A stretch of DNA of 64,000 nt from JAWKTM01 sp041399085. GTDB lineage: Bacteria > Planctomycetota > Planctomycetia > Pirellulales > Pirellulaceae. The stretch's first letter is position 1. Every line of letters begins with the position of its first letter. Made by a program: the position numbers and the translations under genes. The DNA lies in assembly GCA_041399085.1 (NCBI GenBank), contig JAWKTM010000033.1, positions 13,717-77,716 on the forward strand. The letters are read 5' to 3'. The notes below the pieces were generated by a model that was given only the letters and a program-made list of their open reading frames with translations, made no database searches and had not been told where the DNA came from. Shown here one piece after another: positions 7,407-18,123 of this stretch.

Positions 7407-9750
7407 GTGATTCCGCCTCTAAACGCTGACGCTTTGTCGAGCATGCAACAAGACTTATTCAATCGCGAACCCGATCCATGGGAGCTGGACGACACGAGTG
7501 AGCGGTTAGTCGCTCAAGTGGTCTTTGCCGAAGCGCGTTCGGTCCGTTCCGATGCGGTCCCCGATGCGCTTGCGTCCGCTTGTCGAAACGGTCGCCAGGT
7601 TCGAGTGCCATTGGGACGAGGCGATCGGCCGATGACTGCGTACGTCGTTCGGCTCGAAAACCGGATGAAGCTCGATCCGGATCCTTGAAGGAGATCCAGT
7701 CGGTTTTGGATGACGCGGCGTTGGTCGGGCCTCCGATGTTGCGGCTGACCAGTGGATGGCCGACTACTATCTCTGTCCGCTCGGCCAAGTGTTGGAAGGA
7801 GTCGTGCCAGCCAGCGTCCGAGGGCAAGCCGGGACGCGGGAACGAATGTTCTTGTCCGTGCCGACGAACGTGGCCGCGCGGCTGACTCAGCTCAAGTTGC
7901 CGCCGAAGCAGGCTCACATTCTCAAGGTCTTGGCTGGCTCGCCACGGCCGATGTTAATGCCCGAATTGATGCTGGCCGCTGGTTGCACGGCCGGGCCGAT
8001 CAAACAACTGCGTGAAAAGAAGCTGGTTGTCGAGCAGTCGAAACGTGTGAATACGACCGAACTGGCGCAGACGGTTGAGGATCGCGAAGCGCATCTGGAT
8101 TTGAATGAAGACCAGCAACAAGCGTTGCGAACGATTTTGGCCATGATCGACTCGGGACAACATCATACCGCGCTGATGCACGGCGTCACGGGCAGCGGTA
8201 AGACCGAGGTGTATATTCGTGCCATCGAACACGTAATTAGCTTTGGTCGACAAGCCATTGTCTTAGTACCCGAAATCAGTCTCACTCCTCAAACCGTTAA
8301 ACGGTTTCGGTCTCGCTTCGATCGCGTGGCCGTGTTGCACAGCCATCTCTCGCCAGCCGATCGGCATTGGCAGTGGCGTCGCATTGTGGATCGGGAAGTC
8401 GATGTGATTGTGGGAGCGCGCAGCGCGGTGTTCGCCCCCACGCCTCATTTGGGGCTGATTGTGATTGATGAAGAGCATGACGGCTCGTTCAAACAGGATT
8501 CGCCCCCAGGTACCAAAGTCGCTCGTCGCCGCGCGCAAATGGAGAGTGTGCCGTTGGTATTGGGCTCGGCCACGCCGTCGCTCGAAAGTTGGTTGGCGGC
8601 TCAACGCGGCGGCGAATACCAATTGGATTCTGATATGCCGCCGCCTTTTGCTGGTAATTTGCCGCATGTGGGAACCGGTCGACTTGCGAACGAATTCCAC
8701 AGCCGCCAGACGCGAGGCGTCCGCCAGACCGTTGCGCAAGCGATCCACCAAACGCTGGTGTGGCAAGTCATCTTGCTGTTGAATCGTCGAGTTTCGCGAC
8801 GGCGATTCAGTGTCCAGCATGTGGAAACATAAATCAAATGTCCCGACTGTGACCTCGCGTTGACGCATCATCGTAATGAGGAAAGGCCGTCTGCCATTAT
8901 TGTGATTATGAGATTAAGGCTCCGGACAAATGTCCGGACTGTAGATTCGACGGGATTCGCTATAGCGGGTGACACGCAAAAATTGACCAGTGCAGCAAGA
9001 TTTAATGTTTCTCTTGCGGATGGACTGCTTGTTAAATGAGCAGCGAAAAGCATGAAGAAGCCTTTGGCCAAGAGTTCGTCGCAGCAGGTGAAAAATAGTA
9101 GGCGCCCGATGATGCGAAGGACTCGACTTTCCAAATGTTACGCCGTTCGGTATTGTCAATGCCGATACCGCGTTGCGCACTTCCCTGATTTCCGGCTGAG
9201 GACAGACAGCTTCAGTTGGTGACCGGTTGCTGGGCGGACAGGACGCGGTGATAAAGGCCGCGTCTTGGTGCAGACGTTCAGCCCCGACCTGCGGCGATCA
9301 TCGCGGCGGCGACACGACCTTATCTCACATTCGCGGCGGGCGAACTGCCGACGCGGGGGATTCGGCTATCCGCCCTATATGTCATTGATCCGTCTAATCT
9401 TTCGTGGCGGTTCGGAAACATTAACCGAGCAATTCGCTCACTCGATCGCCGACCGGCTGATGGAACTGCGAGATCAAGGCGCGTCACGGCGACAACGGGC
9501 GACTTGTCTGCTTCAGACGCATGAATCCTGGCTCGGATAACTTGACCGATGAATTCGAGAGCGTGCGGATCCTGAGGGCCGCTCCCGCTCCGGTGCCAAG
9601 CTGCGTGAGGAAGTTTCGCTTTCACATTTTGATGTTGGGGCCCGACGGCGCTTCAACTTCGGCGGTTTGTTCGCCAAGCGACGGAGAATGCCAAGACGCC
9701 CGACGACACACTCTGGGCCCGTCGACGTCGACCCGTCTGATCTGCTGTAG
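7407..9750 (+). pseudogene. priA: primosomal helicase PriA, heavily frameshifted
   Basis: The whole PriA architecture can be read, but in shifting frames. The N-terminal DNA-binding part is at 7443-7680 (VAQVVFAEARSV; RVPLGRGDRPMTAYVVRL). The longest clean piece, 7756-8690, has Walker A (GVTGSGKTEVY), the DEEH box and VLGSATPSLES. The zinc-binding cysteines follow at 8800-8960 (QCPACGN, KCPDCDLALTHHR, CHYCDYE, KCPDCRFDG). LDFPNVTPFGIVNADTAL is near 9125, GYPPYMSLIRLIFRG near 9365, and the end VDVDPSDLL-stop is at 9750. I count at least eight frame changes. PriA restarts stalled replication forks in the cytoplasm; this copy cannot make a full protein unless the assembly is faulty. A functional copy elsewhere would be expected. 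Confidence 0.8.
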
Positions 9751-10070
9751 TGGCCGAGATGCTACGAAAGCGGCGAATGTGACTGTGAGAGTCAAAATGG
9801 TATCGTGCATCCCTGCCAGAAGGGTGTGCGGAGTGGTTTGCGGCAAATCTTTGCGGAATTCGCAACGCGAATTTAATCTGGCGCTGGCTGTCGTTTTTGG
9901 CGCGAATTAAGATCATCGCCATTCGCCGCGCGACGCCGCTGCTCGCTTCAATCTGCCCGAGCGAGTCTCTGGCGCTTTCGGCGTGCGACTTTCCCACGGC
10001 TCGGCAACCTGTTTGTCGCGCCGGATGACCCCTCTGTGGATGTCCGCGATTTCCTTGAGTGAGATGTTGT
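9751..10070. other. intergenic region before the giant gene
   Basis: A 320-base gap between the end of the broken priA and the start of the giant surface-protein gene. It is GC-rich and has short open frames on both strands, but none looks like a gene. The promoter of the giant gene should lie here; no convincing boxes were seen. The sequence just before the start has only a weak GAGTGAG ribosome-site candidate. Confidence 0.35.
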
Positions 10071-13000
10071 ATGCGAGAGATCTCCGCGCGCTTAGCTTCC
10101 GTGACTGCTTCTCGTCTGCGTCGCTTGCGACGCAATCTGTTCGCCACGGGGATCGACGAGGCCCGCTGTGTGAAGAAACGGATGCGAACACCGCTGCTGG
10201 AGCTGCTTGAGGACCGTCGTGTGTTCGCCAGCGATTGGCAGAATCCACTGTTCCGTCTGGATATCAACGACGACGCGGACGTGTCGCCGATCGACGCGTT
10301 GGTGATTATCAACGACTTGAATTCCAACGGCTCGCGGACGCTGAACGAACCGATCGAAAATAACTCGCCCTCGGTCTTTTACCTCGACTCGAACGCCGAC
10401 GGCGAAGTTTCCCCGATCGACGTGCTATTAGTGATCAACCATTTGAATGAGCGGCCGACACAGCTCGGCGCTTCGCTGGATTTGGCGGTCGATTCGGGCG
10501 AATCCAACACGGATCAAATCACGAACGACGGGCGGATTCGCGGACAAGTGGATCTGAACGGCGGCTCGGCCACTATGGCTCGCGTGCGAGTGAACCGCAA
10601 TCAAGTGGTCGACATCCCGATCGACGCGAACGGCGAGTTTACGATCGACCCGGCGTCGATCGAGGGCTTTGCGGACGGCGAGATTCGCGTTGGCATGTTC
10701 GTGGCCGGATCGGCGGGCGGCCAATCGCTGACTCAGTTGCGATTCACACTCGACACGCAAGCTCCCCAGTTGGCGCCACTGGCACTGAATGCCGTCGACG
10801 ACACGGGGCCGAGCAACAGCGATGGTGTCACTCGCGTCGCCGCGCCGCGCGTGTTCGTCGGCGCGGAAGCGGGCTCGCACGTGTTGGTCGACATCAATGG
10901 TTCGACGGAAATCGACGAGATCAGCTCGGGGCCCGGCGAACGCACGCTCGATACGTTGCCCGATGGCGCTTACACGATTCAAGCCAGAGTGCGCGACGTG
11001 GCGGGAAACACGCGGCAAGCGTCGCCATTGTCTTTGGTGATTGATACCGCGGCGCCGACGCTCGCAACGTTGGACCTCGCCGAAACCTCCGACTCGGGAG
11101 CTCGCGGCGATAAGCGAACTGGCGCGGCGCGCGTTACGCTGGTCGGTCAAACCGAACCGAATCTGGCTGTCACCGTTGCCGGCGCGGCCCAGACGGTGCG
11201 AGCCGATGGCGATGGTCTGTTCCGCGTGCCCAACGTGGCATTGCAAGTCGGCGACAACCAGTTCGAAGCCCAAGCGATGGACTTGGCCGGGAACTCGAGT
11301 AGCTTGATTTCCACCGTGACTCGAGCGGCCGAAGCCACGATGATCGATCCCGTGCTGCGCTGGAATCAAGCCGCGCTCGAAGCCATTCGATCGGACGCGA
11401 CAGCTCCGCCCGTCGCCACGCGCGGCTTGGCCATGATGAGCATTGCCATGCTGGACGTGGTGAATGCGGTCGAAGGGACGGCCAGTTATTTGGTGTCGCT
11501 GAAGCCGACGGGCGACGTGGCGATCGAGGCCGCGATTTCCGCCGCGGCCGCCGAAGTGCTCACGTATCTTTATCCGGCGCAGGCGGCCGCCATTCAAACG
11601 GTACATAACGCGGTGTTGGCCGAGGTGCCCGACGGAGATGCCGAGACGGCGGGCGTCGCATTTGGCGAGTTGGTTGGCGAGGCGGTGATTGCCTTGCGTG
11701 CGAACGATGGCTGGAATCGCTTCGTCGAGCATCCGGTTGGCAAGGAGCTAGGCGACTGGCAGCCGACGGCGCCGATGTACGACGTGCCTCTGCTGCCGCA
11801 ATGGGGCCAGTTGACTCCGTTTGGAATTGCCGATGTCGCGGCGATGTCGCCGGCTGGTCCGCCCGAATTAGCTTCGGCTGAGTACGCCGCGGCGCTCAAC
11901 GAAGTCAAGTCGCTTGGCGCGGCGAACAGCACCACACGGACGGCCGACCAAACCGAGATCGCTCGTTTCTGGGCCGATGGCGCCGGTTCGTATACTCCGC
12001 CTGGTCATTGGAATCAAATCGCGTTGGAACTGGCCAGAACGACGAGCCAGGCGTTGGCGAGAACGCACGGCTGTTTGCCGTTGAACATCGCATTGGGCGA
12101 CGCGGGAGTCGTGGCTTGGAATGTGAAGTACGGGTTTGACTTCTGGCGACCCATTACGGCCATTCAAAACGCAGCCTTAGATGGCAATCTCGATACGGCC
12201 GCTCAAGCCAATTGGACTCCGCTGCTGATCTCGCCCGCGTTCCCCGAGTATGTGTCGGGCCACAGCACGTTCAGCGGCGCGGCCGAATCCGTGTTGACTT
12301 CCTATTTCGGCGACGATCGCGGATTCTCGACCACTTCGTTCGGTTTGCCCGGCGTCACACGGAGCTTTACCAGCATTCATGAGGCCGCCGAGGAAGCCGG
12401 CCGTAGCCGCATCTATGGTGGTATCCACTATGAGTTTTCCAACCAAGATGGGCTGAACACCGGACGCGCGATCGCCGCCGAGGTGCTGGAGCGGTTTAGT
12501 GTCAGCGACGATGTACGGGCCCCGCAGATTGTGTTTCTTGAGCCAAATAACAATGGGGTTTTCGCCGCGAATCCCACAATCCAAGGATGGGCCGTCGATA
12601 ACCTTTCGGGCGTGGCGTCCGTCGAAGCGAAAGTCGATGGCGGAGGTTTCAGCGCGGTGACGCTCGACAGCAACGGGCGTTTTCAGTTCCAGCCGGCATT
12701 GGCCGTCGATGGCTCGGCCGATGGAAGTCATGGAATTCGCTTCCGCGCGACCGACAAATTAGGACTAGTGTCGGATGAGTTTGAATTCACATTCAACCTG
12801 GATACGGTCGCCCCAACGATCACCGTTGATTCGCCAGCATCCGGTTCCGCGGTCGCGGCCGGCACGCGACTGCAAGGAACGGCTCAAGGCACGGGCTCGA
12901 AGCTCGTTGCGTTGAACTATCGTATCGATGGCGGTTCGACAACGCCGATCTCATTCAATCCAGCCACCGGCGGGTTTACTCGGGATCTGGACCTATCTCA

Positions 13001-16000
13001 TCTAGGCGTGGGCAATCATTCGTTGGTAGTCACCGCGCGCGACGAAGCGGGCTTCACGGCCACACAAACCGTTGCGTTTCAGATCGCGGCTGCCTTGCCA
13101 TTAGAGATCACCTCTCATACACCGCCCGCCGGCGCTAGCGATGTGGGTGTGACGTTCCGACCCCAAGTCTACTTTTCACGGCCCGTTCAAGCGTCGACTC
13201 TCACCGCCAGCAGTTTCTATATGACCGATGCGGCGGGCGTCGTCCTGCCGAGCACGATTGTGGTTTCGCCAGACGGAACATTCGCCTGGCTATTTCCCCA
13301 GAACGCCATGCCGGGCGGAGCGACGGTTGCCGTTCATTTGAAGGGCGATCTCATCCTAACAGCGGATGGGGTCGCGCTGGACGCGGATGGGGATGGGACC
13401 GCGGGGGGCGATTACGCCTATCGTTTTACAACGGTCAGCCGCACCACGGTTCCCGGAACGAGTCTCGCCGGCCTGGTTGTGGATCCGGGCGACGATCTCA
13501 AGCCCATGACGTACGACGATACGCGTTCCGGTCCAGATGGCATTCCTCACACTGCCGACGATCTCTTTTTGAATCCCATTGTGGGAGCCAAGATTTACAT
13601 CTTGGGACGCGAAGATGAGTTCGTATTCACGGATTCCGAAGGTCGCTTCTCATTCGCGTCCGTGCCGGCCGGTAACATTAAACTGGCGATCGACGGACGC
13701 ACGGCGACCAATGCGCCCGACGGCACGTTCTGGCCGGAAATGGTGATGGATTTGGACATGGAGGCGGGCCGAGCGAATACGGTGATGGGAACCATGGGAA
13801 CCCAGGCCGAACGCGAGGCGAATCTCGACCGTCCGGAAGTCTACTTGCCTCGCCTAAAAAATGCGATTCTTACACCCATTTCCACCGACGAACCAACCGT
13901 CGTGACGGTGAATGCCGAGAGCGCTCCGAATCTTACGGACGAACAACGGCAGTATCTCAAGCTGGAAGTCCAGCCTGGCAGTGTGATCGGCGAGGATGGA
14001 TTGCCGATCGAGAATCCACAGGTCGGTCTGAGTACTGTGCCGCCCGAGTTGGTGCGAGACATGTTGCCTCCGGGACTGTTGCAACACACGTTCGATATCA
14101 CGATCCAGGCTCCTGGCGCGGTTGCCTTCTCGCCCCCCGCACGTTTGACGTTTCCCAATATTTTCAACGCTCCGGCTGGCAGCCAAGTCGAGTTCTTGTC
14201 GTTCGATCACACCACCGGACGTTTGGTATTTGAGGGAACCGCCACGGTTTCGGAAGATGGTAACAGTGTGACCACGGACCCCGGAACTGGCATTACGAAG
14301 CCCGGTTGGCACGGCGGACCACCGCCGGGAACCGAGACCAAGCCGCCTAAGAAGCCCGAGCCGAAGTGTGAGGCGTGGAACTCGGACGATACGTGGGCAC
14401 TGGCCAGTGCCTTGACGCAAGCGCTCAAACAACTGACGAACTTCCGTGGGATCATCAAAACCGGGCTGGATGCCGTCACGGCCGTAGCTCAACTCCGTTC
14501 GACCGTGGATCAATTACAGAAGGACTGGAAAGCCGGCAGCCTCTCGCGCGAAGGACTCATAGCTGGTTTACAAGGATTGAACGCCACAAAGAACTTCGCC
14601 AAGTCAGCTTATGAGAACTTCACGGCAACCAATCCGCTGAACAAGCTGGGAAATTCCATTGCGGCGATCGTCAAGGTGGCAAACACCGCGCTGGATCGGA
14701 TCGCGGCTCGCGGCCCGCAGTGCTTGGGCGTCGGCGGCAGCATCGCCACGAACATTGCTCGCGAGGTCTTAACACTGGCCGACCGAATGTTGGGCAACAT
14801 TCTGGATTTGGAAAAGAGCATTCGCAACGCGCCGTTAACCGCGGTTTGCTTGGTATTTGAAAGCTTGCTGAACCAAGTCTCCAACGCCCAAACCGGTGCG
14901 GGCGAAGGCGAGGGCGAAGGCCCGACGCCGTTGACGGACGAGGAATTGGATGCCGCGTTGCAATCCATTATCGACGCCTCGGACGACTTTATCGCCGGCA
15001 ATCAGACGGTGATGGAGGCCATCGATTCGAACACCGGCGATGCGAATGGGGAACTGGATACGTTGGATGAAGACTTGGTGTCGCCGTTGGTTGTGGGCGA
15101 CGGCGCCGTGAAATTGGGATACTGGCGCGTGTTGGTGGGAACCACGGAAATCCGGGGACGCACGAACGAGTCGGGCATTATCAACCCGCTGCCTTTCCTG
15201 CCGCCGGAAACCCCCTATCGCTTTGAGATCTATGATTTCGCTCATCAAGTTGTTTCGACGTCCATTGGTGTCTCGGCCGTTTCCGGGACCGACACGGAAC
15301 TGGCCCCGTTCCGCTCCGAAACGTTGATCGGCGAACCGGACTTGGACATGGATGGCTTGGCGGATTTGGCCGAGCGGATCGTGGGTACGGCGATCGACCG
15401 AGTGGACACGGACGGCGATGGAATTGCGGACTTTGCCGAACTCGAACAAGGCCTAAACCCGTTGGGCAATCGCCCCTTCGCGACTGGCGTGGTGGGCAGT
15501 TTGCCGCTCAATGGCGAAGCGCGAGAGATCGTGATCGAGGGCGGATTGGCCAACGATCAGTCGCAGACGGCCTATTTGGCGACGGGCAGTTTTGGGTTGG
15601 CGATCGTGGATGTGTCGCGTTTTCAACAACCATTGTTAATTAGTGAGATCGATCTTCCGGGTAGCAACGTGGACGTGTCGGTGGATTCGCGGCTGGGGAT
15701 TGCCGTCGTCGCTTCCGATGTGGGATTGCATGTGGTGGATGTGAGTATGCCCTCGGAGCCTCAACTTCTGCAAACCCTGCGAGGGAATTTTACTCATGTG
15801 GAGGTAATGGATGGGTTGGCATTCACCGCGGTTGGCGGCGGATTGCGGGTTTATGATTTGCTGACCGGCGAACGAGTGTTGGCTGGTTCCGTTTCTGGTG
15901 ACTCCATTGTGGGAATGGCTCGCGAAGGCTCGCGGTTCTATTTCCGTTCGTCGACCGGCGATCTCACGATTGTGGATTTCGAGTCTGGGAGTCTGGTTAC

Positions 16001-16670
16001 ACGTGGAACGCTCAACGTGGAATCCACGCCGGGCAAGATCTTTGTTGCGAGCGGCGTGGCCTATTTGGCCGCCGAAGACGGGTTCAACGGTGGATTCTCG
16101 ACGGTCGATGTATCGGACCCCGACGCCCCGCAACTGCTTAGCGGTGTGGACAACACGAGTTTTGCCGGGCAAACGGTGGTGGTAAATGGTTCGGGATTAG
16201 CCATCGCCGTGGGCAATCCGGGCGGCGTTTTTGGCGCGAACGCGCTTGATTTAGTGGATATCGGCGATCTCGCGGATACCAGTCAGTTCCAAACCCGATA
16301 TGGTTTGCCTGCCGCTCCCAGCAGCGTGGTTTTGGCGGCCGGAATTGCTTTTGTGGCTGACGGTGAGGCGGGATTGCAAGTCGTCAACTATCGCTCGTTC
16401 GACAGCGCGGGCGTGCCGCCGACGGTCAGCATCGACTTGTCCGCCGAGGACGCCGATGCCGACGAACCGGGTATTCAAATCCAGGAAGGCACGCTGCTCG
16501 CGATTCGTCCCATCGTGAATGACGATGTGCAAGTGCGCGGTGTTCAGCTACTCATTAACGGTGAGGTCGTTGCCAGCCATGTGAGTTTTCCGTATGAGCT
16601 TGCGACGCTGTTGCCAACGATTGCACAGGCGGGCGGCGTAGAGGCTGGTGAGGTTGTCTTATCGGTCTGA
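10071..16670 (+). CDS. giant surface protein, N-terminal part: LEDR, dockerins, haloperoxidase-like domain, Ig-like and LVIVD-like repeats
   Basis: An open frame of about 2,199 codons from the ATG at 10071 (a GTG at 10059 is also possible). A basic leader leads to LLELLEDRRV (near residue 45), the LEDR/LEPR-type motif at the head of planctomycete giant exported proteins. Two dockerin-like calcium loops follow (DINDDADVSPIDALVIINDL; DSNADGEVSPIDVLLVINHL). Next are Ig-like modules, and at residues 423-813 a vanadium-haloperoxidase/PAP2-like domain with KYGFDFWRPITAI, YVSGHSTFSGAA (near 727) and SRIYGGIHYEFS. Further Ig-like and SbsA-like modules, a carboxypeptidase-regulatory-like module (about 1126-1230), a DxDxDG calcium segment (about 1756-1800) and LVIVD-like propeller repeats (1803-2110) follow. 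The frame ends at an in-frame TGA at 16668, but homologous sequence continues beyond it. Likely exported and bound to the cell surface. Confidence 0.85.
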   Translation: MREISARLASVTASRLRRLRRNLFATGIDEARCVKKRMRTPLLELLEDRRVFASDWQNPLFRLDINDDADVSPIDALVIINDLNSNGSRTLNEPIENNSPSVFYLDSNADGEVSPIDVLLVINHLNERPTQLGASLDLAVDSGESNTDQITNDGRIRGQVDLNGGSATMARVRVNRNQVVDIPIDANGEFTIDPASIEGFADGEIRVGMFVAGSAGGQSLTQLRFTLDTQAPQLAPLALNAVDDTGPSNSDGVTRVAAPRVFVGAEAGSHVLVDINGSTEIDEISSGPGERTLDTLPDGAYTIQARVRDVAGNTRQASPLSLVIDTAAPTLATLDLAETSDSGARGDKRTGAARVTLVGQTEPNLAVTVAGAAQTVRADGDGLFRVPNVALQVGDNQFEAQAMDLAGNSSSLISTVTRAAEATMIDPVLRWNQAALEAIRSDATAPPVATRGLAMMSIAMLDVVNAVEGTASYLVSLKPTGDVAIEAAISAAAAEVLTYLYPAQAAAIQTVHNAVLAEVPDGDAETAGVAFGELVGEAVIALRANDGWNRFVEHPVGKELGDWQPTAPMYDVPLLPQWGQLTPFGIADVAAMSPAGPPELASAEYAAALNEVKSLGAANSTTRTADQTEIARFWADGAGSYTPPGHWNQIALELARTTSQALARTHGCLPLNIALGDAGVVAWNVKYGFDFWRPITAIQNAALDGNLDTAAQANWTPLLISPAFPEYVSGHSTFSGAAESVLTSYFGDDRGFSTTSFGLPGVTRSFTSIHEAAEEAGRSRIYGGIHYEFSNQDGLNTGRAIAAEVLERFSVSDDVRAPQIVFLEPNNNGVFAANPTIQGWAVDNLSGVASVEAKVDGGGFSAVTLDSNGRFQFQPALAVDGSADGSHGIRFRATDKLGLVSDEFEFTFNLDTVAPTITVDSPASGSAVAAGTRLQGTAQGTGSKLVALNYRIDGGSTTPISFNPATGGFTRDLDLSHLGVGNHSLVVTARDEAGFTATQTVAFQIAAALPLEITSHTPPAGASDVGVTFRPQVYFSRPVQASTLTASSFYMTDAAGVVLPSTIVVSPDGTFAWLFPQNAMPGGATVAVHLKGDLILTADGVALDADGDGTAGGDYAYRFTTVSRTTVPGTSLAGLVVDPGDDLKPMTYDDTRSGPDGIPHTADDLFLNPIVGAKIYILGREDEFVFTDSEGRFSFASVPAGNIKLAIDGRTATNAPDGTFWPEMVMDLDMEAGRANTVMGTMGTQAEREANLDRPEVYLPRLKNAILTPISTDEPTVVTVNAESAPNLTDEQRQYLKLEVQPGSVIGEDGLPIENPQVGLSTVPPELVRDMLPPGLLQHTFDITIQAPGAVAFSPPARLTFPNIFNAPAGSQVEFLSFDHTTGRLVFEGTATVSEDGNSVTTDPGTGITKPGWHGGPPPGTETKPPKKPEPKCEAWNSDDTWALASALTQALKQLTNFRGIIKTGLDAVTAVAQLRSTVDQLQKDWKAGSLSREGLIAGLQGLNATKNFAKSAYENFTATNPLNKLGNSIAAIVKVANTALDRIAARGPQCLGVGGSIATNIAREVLTLADRMLGNILDLEKSIRNAPLTAVCLVFESLLNQVSNAQTGAGEGEGEGPTPLTDEELDAALQSIIDASDDFIAGNQTVMEAIDSNTGDANGELDTLDEDLVSPLVVGDGAVKLGYWRVLVGTTEIRGRTNESGIINPLPFLPPETPYRFEIYDFAHQVVSTSIGVSAVSGTDTELAPFRSETLIGEPDLDMDGLADLAERIVGTAIDRVDTDGDGIADFAELEQGLNPLGNRPFATGVVGSLPLNGEAREIVIEGGLANDQSQTAYLATGSFGLAIVDVSRFQQPLLISEIDLPGSNVDVSVDSRLGIAVVASDVGLHVVDVSMPSEPQLLQTLRGNFTHVEVMDGLAFTAVGGGLRVYDLLTGERVLAGSVSGDSIVGMAREGSRFYFRSSTGDLTIVDFESGSLVTRGTLNVESTPGKIFVASGVAYLAAEDGFNGGFSTVDVSDPDAPQLLSGVDNTSFAGQTVVVNGSGLAIAVGNPGGVFGANALDLVDIGDLADTSQFQTRYGLPAAPSSVVLAAGIAFVADGEAGLQVVNYRSFDSAGVPPTVSIDLSAEDADADEPGIQIQEGTLLAIRPIVNDDVQVRGVQLLINGEVVASHVSFPYELATLLPTIAQAGGVEAGEVVLSV

Positions 16671-18123
16671 GCCACGGATACCGGCGGCAATGTGGGCGTG
16701 TCCGAGGACATTACAATTCAACTTGTCCCCGATACTTTCGCCCTCCGTGACATCCACCAACATTCCGGACGGTTCGCGTCAAGGTGTAATGTTTCGGGCG
16801 GTAAAGTTCGCGTTCTCCGAAGCGATCGCACAATCGACCATCAACGCGGACAGCTTCGTGCTGACTGGTCCAGACGGCGTTGTCGACCCGTTGGACGTGC
16901 AATTTCGTGACAACGGCCGCTCGATACAGTTGACGTATCCCGAACTGCCTTTAGGCCAATTTGTGATGACGGTCCACGCGGACTTGGTGACCGATGTGGC
17001 TGGCAACTCGCTTGGCGATAGTAATCTCGTCTATAACTTTGAAAAGACCACGTATACCGCCGTGTGGTCGAACGCGGCTGGAGGCTCTTGGGATGATCCG
17101 GCTAATTGGGATGGCGGACTCGTGCCCGGTCCCGATGCGGATGTGTTAATCGATGTGCCGGGAGACGCCATCGTCGAATTCAACGGTTTAGCGTCCGTGC
17201 GAAGCTTGGTGTTGAAAGACACACTCTCCATCGTCGGTGGTGAATTGGAGGTTACTGAATCACTGATGGTCGGCGGCACGTTACAGTTGGCGGGTGGTTG
17301 GATGCGCAGTGCTCGCGTCTCGGCCGATTCCGATGAAGCCGTGTTTGAAATGCTAGGAGAACTGCGTAGCGGCGGATTGGATGGCGTGACGCTCGCAATG
17401 AACTTGAAGGTGGGACAGTATAGTACTCTCCATATACGAAACGATCTGACGCTAGAGAACGTAAGCGTCGATCTGTCCGGTGAGGAAGGAAGCGATGGCT
17501 GGCGGGAGATGTATTTTCAAGGCGATTCGTCCATCCGCGGAATTGGCGATGTTCAACTGTCCCAACGAAGTTCTTACGATTGGGCATATCTGTATGGCGA
17601 TGATCTCACAATTGATGAAGGCATAACGATCCACGGCGCGGGAGAAATTGAAGCTGGGATACTAACTCACCGCGGCGTCATCCTCGCCGACGTACCAGGC
17701 GCGGCGATCTACGTCTACGCCTACGAAAACATCGCCAACGAAGGCGCCTTAAAAGTTCGGGGCGGTGCGATGCTGGACGTTTGGGGTCTTGAAGGCGACA
17801 CGAACGGGTTGACGATCGAGGATGCCAACAGTTCGTTGGCGATTCACGGTAACGGTTTGACGATTACACAACCGTTAACCGTGGAGAACGGACAGTCGCT
17901 GACCATCAATGAATACTATTACTATTGGGAGTCCAGAGACGCTTGGTCGAACCAGAGCGTTTTGACCGTGAACGATGGCGGCACGTTGAACCTTGGCGGG
18001 GCGCTTTACCTAAGCCGGTCTTGCACTCTAGTTCGCAACGGGGGCACAGTGAATCTAATTGGGTTCCCTGGACAATCAAGCCGCAGCGACGGAGACATTG
18101 GTTGGATCAAGTTCGCCGGTTAA
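16671..18123 (+). pseudogene. giant surface protein, continuation fragment A
   Basis: Directly after the TGA at 16668-16670 the same frame continues as ATDTGGNVGVSEDITIQLVP, so the stop appears to be a point change (CGA to TGA would restore Arg). Near 16745 the sense moves one frame and then stays open to 18123. That stretch carries an SbsA-like Ig module (residues around FAFSEAIAQSTINADSFVLT) and a repeat starting AVWSNAAGGSWDDPANWDGG. Beta-rich, Gly/Thr-rich repeats of the parallel-helix type follow (VRSLVLKDTLSIVGGELEV and similar). There is no start codon with a ribosome site, so this is part of the upstream gene rather than a separate gene. Confidence 0.7.

Noticed and set aside
10428..11732. 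A 434-codon minus-strand frame inside the giant gene
   Set aside because: It is antisense to a clearly coding, domain-bearing frame, is rich in His and Arg as expected of shadows in GC-rich DNA, and has no ribosome site.
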